From NCBI GenBank assembly GCA_002420005.1, contig DIHE01000018.1, positions 20,967 to 84,966 of the forward strand: a stretch of 64,000 nt of DNA, written 5' to 3'. A program made the translations under genes and the position numbers. The stretch is from Holophagales bacterium UBA5704 (lineage in GTDB: Bacteria > Acidobacteriota > Thermoanaerobaculia > Multivoradales > UBA5704). The notes under the pieces are model-generated. The model ran no database searches, was not told where the DNA came from, and saw only the letters and a list, made by a program, of their open reading frames with translations. Shown here one piece after another: positions 48,001 through 62,100 of this stretch (position 1 is its first letter; every line of letters begins with the position of its first letter).

Positions 48001-50641
48001 GAGCGACGGAGGCGTCGATCTGGTCGATCCTCCATCCCATCGGCGAGGTCGATCCGGCGTGGCCGAGCATCCCGTACGGCAAGCCGATGGTGAACCAGCG
48101 TTTCTACGTCCTCGACGAGGCGATGGCGCCGCGCCCGGTGTGGGTGGCGGGCGACCTCTACATCGGCGGCATCGGTCTCGCGCGCGGCTACTGGCGCGAT
48201 CCGGTGAAGACGGCGGAGTCCTTCGTCGAGCATCCGGGGAGCGGCGAGCGGCTCTATCGCACCGGCGACCGGGGGCGCTGGCTGCCCGACGGCAGCATCG
48301 AGTTCCTCGGCCGCGAAGACCTGCAGGTCAAGATCCAGGGCTATCGCATCGAGCTGGGGGAGATCGAGGCCGCCTGCATGCAGCACCCGGCGGTGGCGGC
48401 GGTGGTGGTCACGGCGCCCCCGGTGGCGGGCGGCGACCGCCGCAGCCGCCGTCTGGTCGCCCACGTCGTGCGCGCCCGTCGCGACGGCGCAGACGGTCCC
48501 GCATCCGCGGCGGCGCTCTGTTTCCAACCCGTCTCCGACCCCATCGAGCGCCTGCAGTTCAAGCTGGAGCGCCGGGGCTTGCGGCGCGACCTCGAGGGCC
48601 GTCCGGAGATCCCCTTCCCCGGCCGTGCGCTCGGTGACGCGGACATCGAGCGGTGGGCGGCGCGGCGGAGCCATCGCCGCTTCCGGCAGGAGCCGATCCC
48701 GCTCGCCGACTTCGGGCGCTTCCTGAGCGTGCTGCGGCAGATCCAGCCGCCGGACCTGCCGCTGCCGAAGGCGCGCTACCCCTCGGCGGGAGGCCTCTAT
48801 CCGGTGCAGGCGTACGTGGCGCTCGGCGACGGCGCGGTCGCCGGGCTGGCGGCGGGGATCTATGCCTACCAGCCGCGCACCCACCAGCTGCTGCGGCGCT
48901 CCGGGCTGACCCTCGACCGCCGGGTGCATGGGCCCGACAACCGGAGCGTCTTCGATCAGGCGGGATTCACCCTCTTCCTGATCGGCCGCATGAGCGCCAT
49001 CGGCCCGCTCTACCCGCAGACGGCGCGCGACTTCTGCCTGTTGGAGGCGGGCTACATGGGGCAGCTCCTGATGAGCGAGGCGCCCGCCGTGGGGCTCGGA
49101 CTCTGCCCGCTGGGCGGCCTCGACTTTGCGGCGATCCGCGACGGCTTCGGGCTGGAGCCCACCGACCTGCTCGTCCACTCCTTCCTGGGCGGCCTGGCCG
49201 AGCGTGCGCCGTCGCTCCTCGCAGCCTTGCAGGAAGAACAGCCGCCGCCGCCCCGGCCCGGCGCCCTGGAAGCCGGGGCGCCCTCGAAGCTCACGGTCAC
49301 CGCCGCCACCGCCGAGGAGCGCGACTGGAGCCGCGACGCGATCACCGAGCCGGTGGCGCGGCTCGAGTTCAAGCTGGCCGGCCGTGGCCTGCCGGTGCCC
49401 CGGCCGGGCGAGCCGCGGATCGAGCTGCCGGCACCGCCGGTCGACGCCGAGCTGCTCCGCACCTACGCCTTGCGCCGAAGCTGCCGCCGCTACCTGGACG
49501 AAGAGATCCCGCTCGCCGATCTCGCGAGCCTGCTCGGCTGCCTGCGGCAGATCCAGCCGGCGGACCTGCCGTTGCCCAAGGCCCGCTATCCATCGGGAGG
49601 AGGGCTCTACCCGGTCCATGCCTGCATCGCGGTCAAGCCCGGCCGGGTCGCGGGGCTCGCCGCCGGCACCTATGCCTATGATCCGGTGGCGCACCGGTTG
49701 GTGTTCCTCCAGGCGGGGGAGCTCGACCGCCGCGTCCACGGTGCGGTCAACCAGCCGATCTTCGACCGCTCCGCCCTCTCCCTCTTCCTGGTGGCGCGGC
49801 TGGGCGCGGTGGCACCGCTCTATCCGGGGCTGGCGCGCGACTTCTGCGCGCTCGAAGCGGGGTACATGGGGCAGCTCCTGATGAGCGAGGCGCCCGGTTG
49901 CCGGCTCGGCCTGGTCCCTCTGGGCGGTGTCGACGTCGCTGCGATCCGTCCCCTGCTCGACCTGGAAGACGACCACGAGCTGGTCCACGTGTTCGAGGTG
50001 GGCCGCATCCCGGCGGAGCCGGTGACGCTCGCCGAAGCCCTCGCCGATCAGCCGCCGCCGCCGGCGTTCTCCGCCGACCGCACCGCGAGCGAGGGCGCCG
50101 CGAAGGCCGTGGTGGAGATGGGCTTGAGCGCCGGAGAGCTCCGGGACCATCTCGCCTCCCGGCTGCCGGGCTACATGGTGCCGCCGACGATCGACTTCCT
50201 CGCCGAGCTGCCGTTGACCGCCAACGGCAAGGTGGACCGCGCCGCGCTGGAACGCCGCGCCGCGGCGCCGCTCGCGCCGGAGGGCGGTGCCACGCCGGCG
50301 GGAGAGGCGCGGAGAGTCGCGCCGCGCACCGAGCTGGAGAGCCGCCTGGCCGCCCTGGTGCGCGACCTCCTGGGCGTCGCCGAGCTCGGCATCGACGACA
50401 ATTTCTTCGAGCTGGGCGCGACCTCGCTCCAGATGATCCAGATCCAGCGGCGCATCCAGTCCGACCTCGGGCGCGAGGTGGAGATCACCGCGGTGTTCCG
50501 CAACCCCAATGTGACGACCCTGGCGACGGCGCTGGGAGGCGAAGAAGAACGGCAGGTCGAGGAAGGGCAAGAGCGGGCCCGCCGGCGCAAGGAGGCGGGC
50601 CGCAGGCGGCAGCGCCCGGGCGCGGGCCGCGGAGAGGACCG

Positions 50642-50645
<4 letters not shown>
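31935..50645 (+). CDS. Giant NRPS: acyl-ligase loading module plus four Cy-A-PCP cysteine modules, last with tandem Ox
   Basis: 6236 residues from ATG 31935 (GGAG eight bases upstream). Domains by residue. 1-110: stray AMP-binding C-terminal subdomain. 200-736: acyl-AMP ligase. 970-1215: ketoreductase (Y1122). 1285-1355: carrier (S1317). Four modules follow. Cy1 1382-1815, A1 1831-2333, PCP S2389. Cy2 2452-2899 (D2584LLIAD), A2 2902-3406, PCP S3459. Cy3 3522-3969 (D3656LLIAD), A3 3971-4479, PCP S4531. Cy4 4594-5043 (D4727LLISD), A4 from 5047 interrupted after A8 by two Ox domains (5529-5773, 5803-6049) and resuming at 6064-6106, PCP S6164. Cy domains show Cy1 FPLxxIQQAYWxGR, LPPAPxLPL and LNVTxFNRLPLHP...GDFTS. 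Aligned by eye, A codes read DLWNLSLIW, DLYNLSLIW twice and DLYSLSLIW, i.e. cysteine. Expected chemistry: starter plus four cysteines, cyclised to thiazolines, the last oxidised to thiazole. ATGA overlap with the PKS gene. Confidence 0.93.
36477..36494 (+). other. Variant active-site motif (SVIHLD) in Cy1
   Basis: Residues 1515-1520. Six other positions aligned to it are DLLIAD/DLLISD/DLLIVD or GMLHVD. The first Asp of the heterocyclization motif DxxxxD is replaced by Ser. Confidence 0.75.
48520..50080 (+). other. Two tandem FMN-dependent thiazoline oxidase (Ox) domains inserted in A4
   Basis: Both copies belong to the McbC/SagB-type nitroreductase family used as Ox domains in epothilone and bleomycin synthases. 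Shared landmarks are RLQFKLERRGL / RLEFKLAGRGL, RRSHRRF / RRSCRRY, LRQIQPPDLPLPKARYPS / LRQIQPADLPLPKARYPS, GGLYPV, and ARDFCxLEAGYMGQLLMSEAP. They lie between A8 (KIQGYRIELGEIE) and the A10 region (LPLTANGKVDRAAL), the usual Ox insertion point, but two copies are unusual. Confidence 0.9.
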
Positions 50646-55957
<5,312 letters not shown>

Positions 55958-55991
55958 TGAATCACGGGACAGGTGACAGAAGGAGCGTCCG

Positions 55992-56162
55992 ATGAGTGTT
56001 TCCGAGCTATTGGCCGAGCTGTCCGAGCGGGGTGTCCAGCTCTCGGTCGAAGGGAGTCAGCTCAACGTGCGGAGCCCCAAGGGGGCCTTGACGGAGCCCC
56101 TCCGCGCGAAGCTGGCGGCCCACAAGGCCGAGATCCTGCGCCTCCTGGAGGAGCGCGCGGGA
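55992..56162 (+). other. TubC-type docking domain at the N-terminus of the third megasynthase
   Basis: Residues 1-57 (SELLAELSERGVQL, QLNVRSPKGALT, HKAEILRLLEE). Docking partner is expected to be the C-terminal tail of the preceding PKS. The same domain type occurs on the divergent flavoenzyme. Confidence 0.87.
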
Positions 56163-59100
56163 ACACCGCCCCAGAGCCTGTCCCTGCTGCCGCAGATCGT
56201 TCCCGCCCCGGCGCAGCGCCACGCGCCCTTCCCGCTGACCGACATTCAGCAGGCCTACTGGATCGGCAGCCGCTCGGACTTCGAGCTGGGCAACGTCTCG
56301 ATCCACTTCTACACCGAGGTCGACGGGCGCGACCTCGACCTCGCGCGGCTCGGCCGCGCCTGGCGCCGGGTGGTGGAGCGCCACGACATGCTGCGGGCGG
56401 TGGTCGAGGCCGACGGCCGCCAGCGCATCCTCGCCGAGGTGCCGGCCTGCGAGATCGCCGTCACCGACCTGCGCGGCCGGGCGGCCGGCGAGGTGGAGGC
56501 CGTGCTCCAGGCGTTGCGCGCCGAGCTCTCGCATGCCCGGCCGGGTGGGGGAGAGGGACCCGATTTCGAGCTGCGCGCAACCCTTCTCGACGACCGCATC
56601 CGGCTGCACCTGAGCCTCGGCATGCTGCACGTCGACGGACCCAGCCTGCAGATCCTGTTCAAGGACCTCGCGGTCCTCTACCGCGATCCGGAGGCGCAGC
56701 TTCCGGCGCTGGAGCTCTCCTTCCGCGACTACGTGCTCGCCGAGGCGGCGCTGCGCGAGACCGACTTCTACCGGCGGTCCCTCGCCTGGTGGAAGGAGCG
56801 CGTCCGCGAGCTGCCCCCGGCGCCCCAGCTGCCGCTCGCGCGGAGCGCCGGTGCCCTCGACCGTCCCCGGTTCGTGCACGGCCACATGGAGATCGAGGGG
56901 GAGATCTGGGCCGCCGTCCGGCAGCAGATCCAGCGTCACGGCCTGAGCGCGGCGGCGGTGCTTCTCGCCGTGTACGGCGAGGTGCTGGGAACCTGGAGCC
57001 GCAGCCCGCGGCTGACCCTCAACGTCACCCTGTTCAACCGGTTGCCGCTGCACCCCGAGGTCAACCAGATCGTCGGCGACTTCACCTCGATGCTGCTGGT
57101 GGATTTCGACCCCCGCCCGGACGATTCCTTCGTCGCGCGCGCCCGGCGCATCCAGGAGCGGCTCTGGCAGGGGCTGGAGCACCGCCAGGTGAGCGGCGTC
57201 GAGGTGCTGCGGGAGCTGGCGCGGCTGCGCGGTTCCCGCTCGGGCGCGCTGATGCCGGTGATCTTCACGTTCATGGAGCTCGACGAGGTGGGGGCCACCG
57301 CCTCGGCCGGCCTGGAGGAGCTGGGCGAGCTCGCCCACTCCACCAGCCAGACACCCCAGGTGTGGCTCGATCACCAGGTGAAGGTTCTGGCGCGCGGCGT
57401 CGTGCTCACCTGGGACGGGCTGGACGATCTCTTCCCGCCGGGATTGTTGCAGGAGCTCTTCGCCGCCTACCGCCGGCTGTTCTGCAGCCTGGCGGCGGCG
57501 GAGGCCTGGCTCGCGCCACCGCGCGGCCTGGTGCCGGCCGGGCTTGCGGCGCCCGGCGGTGTGGCGGCAGAGGTGGCGCCGCCGGAGGCGACGCTGCTCG
57601 ACCTCTTCCTGGAGCAGGCGGCGGCGCAGCCGGAGCGGCCGGCGGTCACCGGCGCCGGCCGCGAGCTCACCTACGGCGCGCTCGCCGCGGACGTGCGGCG
57701 CGTCGGCGGCTGGCTGCAGGCGGCGGGCGCGCGGCCGGAGACGCTGGTGGCGGTGGTGATGGAGAAGGGGTGGGAGCAGGTGGTGGCGACCCTGGGCATC
57801 CATGCGGCGGGCGCCGCCTACCTGCCGATCAACCCCGCCTGGCCGCAGGAGCGCCGCTGGTTTCTCCTCGAGGACTGTGGCGTCGAGCTCGCCCTCACCC
57901 AGCCGCATCTGGACCGCGAGCTGGTGTGGCCCGACGGTGTGCGCCGCCTGGCCCTCGACACGGCGCTGCTCGCCGGGCTCGCCGAAGCCCCGCCGGCCGG
58001 GCCGCGGCCCGACAGTCTCGCCTACGTCATCTTCACCTCCGGCTCCACCGGGCGGCCGAAGGGGGTCGCCATCGAGCACCGGGGCGCCGTCAACACCATC
58101 CTCGACGTGAACCGGCGGTTCGGCGTGGGGCCGGAGGACCGCGTCTTCGGCCTCTCCGCGTTGACCTTCGACCTCTCGGTCTGGGACATCTTCGGGACCC
58201 TGGCGGCCGGCGCCGCCCTCGTTCTGCCCGGCGAGCGGGGGGCGCGCGACCCCTTCGCCTGGGTGGAGCTCCTGACGCGCCACGGCGTCACCGTGTGGAA
58301 CTCGGTACCGGCGCTCCTCGGGCTCCTGCTCGACCACGTCGATCGCCATCCCGACGCGGCGGCGCGGTCGTTGCGCCTGGCCCTCCTGTCCGGCGACTGG
58401 CTGCCGCTCGACGCCGCCGACCGTCTGCGCGCCTGGGCGCCGGATGCCCGGGTGGTCAGCCTGGGCGGTGCGACGGAGGCCTCGATCTGGTCGATCCTCT
58501 ACCCGATCACCACCGTGGATCCGGCGTGGACCAGCATCCCCTACGGCAAGGCGATGGCCGGGCAGAGCTTCCACGTGCTCAATCCCCACCTGCAGCCGTG
58601 CCCGGTCTGGGTCACCGGCGACCTCTACATCGGCGGCCTCGGCCTCGCACGCGGGTACTGGCGCGACCCCGAGAAGACGGCGGCGAGCTTCATCACCCAT
58701 CCGCAGACCGGGGAGCGGCTCTACAAGACCGGTGACCTCGGCCGTTTCCTGCCGGACGGCGACATCGAGTTCCTGGGGCGCGAGGACCAGCAGGTCAAAA
58801 TCCAGGGCTACCGCATCGAGCTGGGAGAGATCGAGGCCGCTCTCGCGGCCCACCCGGCGGTGCGCCAGGCGGTGGCCGGGGCCTTCGGGGAGCGCTTCGG
58901 CAACCAGCGGCTGGCCGCCTGGTTCGTCGTCGAGGACGGCGCGGCGAAGCCCACGAGCGAGGCGCTGCGCGCCTTCCTCGAAGGGAAGCTGCCGGCCTAC
59001 ATGGTGCCGGGCGTCTTCGTGGAGCTGGCGGCCTTGCCGCTCTCCGCCACCGGCAAGGTCGATCGCAAGGCCCTGCCCGCGCCCGAGGACGCCGGGGAGG

Positions 59101-62100
59101 TCGCGGCGGGCACGTTCGTGGCGCCGCGCAATGAGGCCGAGGAGCGGGTGGCCGCGATCTGGTGCGAGCTCCTGGGGCTCGACCGGCTCTCCGTCACCGC
59201 CAACCTGATCGATTTCGGCGGCAACTCGTTGACCGCCATCCAGGTCAATTCCCGGTTGCGCGAGACCTTCGGCGTCGAGCTTCCCCTGCGCAAGCTGCTC
59301 GACGCGCCGAGCGTCGCCGGCCTCGCGGCGATCGTATTGGAGCTTCAAGAGGGCGGCTCCGCCGCCGCCGCCGAGGCCTTGCCGGCGCTCGCGCCCGACC
59401 GCGCGGCGCGCCACGAGCCCTTCCCGCTCAACGGCATCCAGCAGGCCTACTGGTTGGGGCGGCTCGATACCTTCGAGCTGGGCAACGTCGCGGCCCACTC
59501 GTATTTCGAGGTCGACGTGCCGGTGATGGACCTCGCGCGGATGGGGCGCGCCTGGCAGCGCCTCATCGCGCGGCACGACATGCTGCGCGCCATCGTCCAG
59601 CCCGACGGCCGCCAGAAGATCCTGCCGGAGGTGCCGCCCTACACGATCGAGCTTCTCGACCTGCGCCCGCTCGCCGCCGCCGCGGCGCAAGAGGCGCTCG
59701 ACGCGGTGCGCCGGCGCATGTCGCACCAGGTGCTGCCGGCCGACCGCTGGCCGCTCTTCGAATTCCGGGCCACCCGCCTGGACGAGACGTCGCTGCGCTT
59801 CCACTTCAGCCTCGACCTGTTGATCGTCGATGCCTGGAGCGTCCAGATCCTGCTCGACGACCTGCGGCGGCTGTACGACCAGGATGCCGGCGATCTGGTG
59901 CCGCTCGGCCTCTCGTTCCGGGACTACCTGCTGGCGGAAGCCCGGCTGGAGGACTCGGCCCCGATGCGCCGTTCGCGGGAGTACTGGGCGGCGATCCTCC
60001 CGGACCTGCCACCGGCACCGCAGCTCCCCCTGGTCAAGTCGCCCTCCGAGATCGGCCGGCCGCTCTTCGTCCGCCGCGGCGCCGTGATCGAGCGCGGGCC
60101 GTGGCGCCGGCTCAAGGCGCGGGCGTCGGCGGCCGGGCTGACCCCCTCGGGGTTGTTGCTGGCCTGCTTCGGCGAGATCCTCGCCCAGTGGAGCCGGAGC
60201 CCGCGGCTGACGGTCAACGTCACCACCTTCCGGCGGCTCCCGCTCCATCCCGACGTCGACCGGATCATCGGCGACTTCACCTCGCTCACCCTGCTGGAGG
60301 TCGATCACACCGCGCGGGCGCCGTTCGAGGTGCTCGCCCGGCAGCTCCAGGACCGCCTCTGGCAGCACCTGGACCACCGCTTCGTCAGCGGTGTGGAGCT
60401 GCTGCGCGAGCTCGCCCGCCTGCAGGGCCGCGCGCCGGGGGCCTTGATGCCGGTCGTGTTCACCAGCCTGCTCGCCCGCTATGACGACGGCGACGCGGCG
60501 GCGGTGGAGGCCGGCGCGGCGCCGCCGGAGGACGAGTACCGGCAGGTCTACGCCGTGTCGCAGACGCCGCAGGTCTGGCTCGACCACCAGGTGCTGGAGG
60601 AGGGCGGTGCCCTGCGGCTCAACTGGGACGCGGTGGAGGAGCTGTTCCCGGCGGGCCTGCTGGACGACATGTTTGCGGCCTATCTCGGCTTGTTGCGCGA
60701 TCTCGCCGAGGACGAGGGCGCGTGGAGCGCGCCGCCGCGGCCCCGTTTGCCGGCGGCGCAGCTCGCCCGGCGCGCCGAGGTCAACGCGACGGCGGCGCCG
60801 GTGGCGGAGGTGACCCTCGACGCGCTGGTGGGAGCCCGCGCCGCGGCGGAGCCGGAGCGGCCGGCGGTGGTCACCGCCGAGCGCACGCTCACCTACGGCG
60901 AGCTGTGGCACCGGTCGGGGCAGGTGGCCCGCTGGCTCTGCGAGCGCGGCGCCGGACCGGATCGGCTGGTGGCGGTGGGGATGGAAAAAGGCTGGGAGCA
61001 GGCGGTGGCGGCGCTCGGCGTGGTGCGCGCCGGCGCGGCCTACCTGCCGATCGACCCGGCGTGGCCGGACGAGCGGCGGTTCTACCTGTGTGCGCACGGC
61101 GGCGCCGAGCTGGCGCTCGTCCAGGAGCGCCTCGCCGGCACGCTGGCCTGGCCGGCGGGCGTCACGGCGGTGGCGGTCGACGGCGACGAGATGGCGCGGC
61201 AGGACGCGGCTCCGCCGGCCTCGGCGGCGGGACCGTCGAGCCTGGCCTACGCCATCTTCACCTCGGGCTCGACCGGTTTCCCCAAGGGCGTGGCGATCGA
61301 GCACCGGAGCGCGGCCAACACGATCCTCGACGTGAACCGCCGCTTCGCGGTGGGGCCGCAGGACCGCGTGCTCGCCCTGTCGTCGCTCTCGTTCGACCTG
61401 TCGGTGTGGGATCTGTTCGGCGTGCTCGCGGCGGGCGGCGCTCTGGTGATGCCCGAGCCGTGGGCGGGCCGCGATCCGTCACGCTGGGTGGAGCTGATGC
61501 GCTCGCACGGGGTGACGCTGTGGAACTCGGTGCCGGCGCTGCTGGAGCTTCTCCTGGAGCACAGCGAGGGCTCGGGGATCGCGATTCCGGAGACGCTGCG
61601 CCTGGCCCTTCTTTCCGGCGACTGGCTGCCGCTCGACGTGGCGTCGCGTCTGCGCCGGCAGGTGCCGGCGGCGCAGGTGGTGAGCCTGGGTGGCGCGACC
61701 GAGGCGTCGATCTGGTCGATCCTCCACCCGGTGGGTGAGGTGGCACCGGAGTGGAAGAGCATCCCCTACGGCCGGCCGATGGTGAACCAGACCTTCCACG
61801 TGCTGGACGCGCGGTTGCAGCCGCGGCCGGTGTGGGTGCCGGGCGACCTCTACATCGGCGGGGTGGGGCTCGCGCGCTGCTACTGGGGCGACGCGGAGAA
61901 GACGGCGGCGAGCTTCGTCGTGCATCCGGGGAGCGGGGAGCGGCTCTACCGCACGGGCGACCTCGGGCGGTATCTGCCCGGCGGCGACATCGAGTTTCTC
62001 GGGCGTGAGGACCTGCAGGTCAAGATCCAGGGGTATCGCATCGAGCTGGGCGAGATCGAGGCGGTGCTCGCCGGGCACCCGGCGGTCGCCTCGGCGGTCG

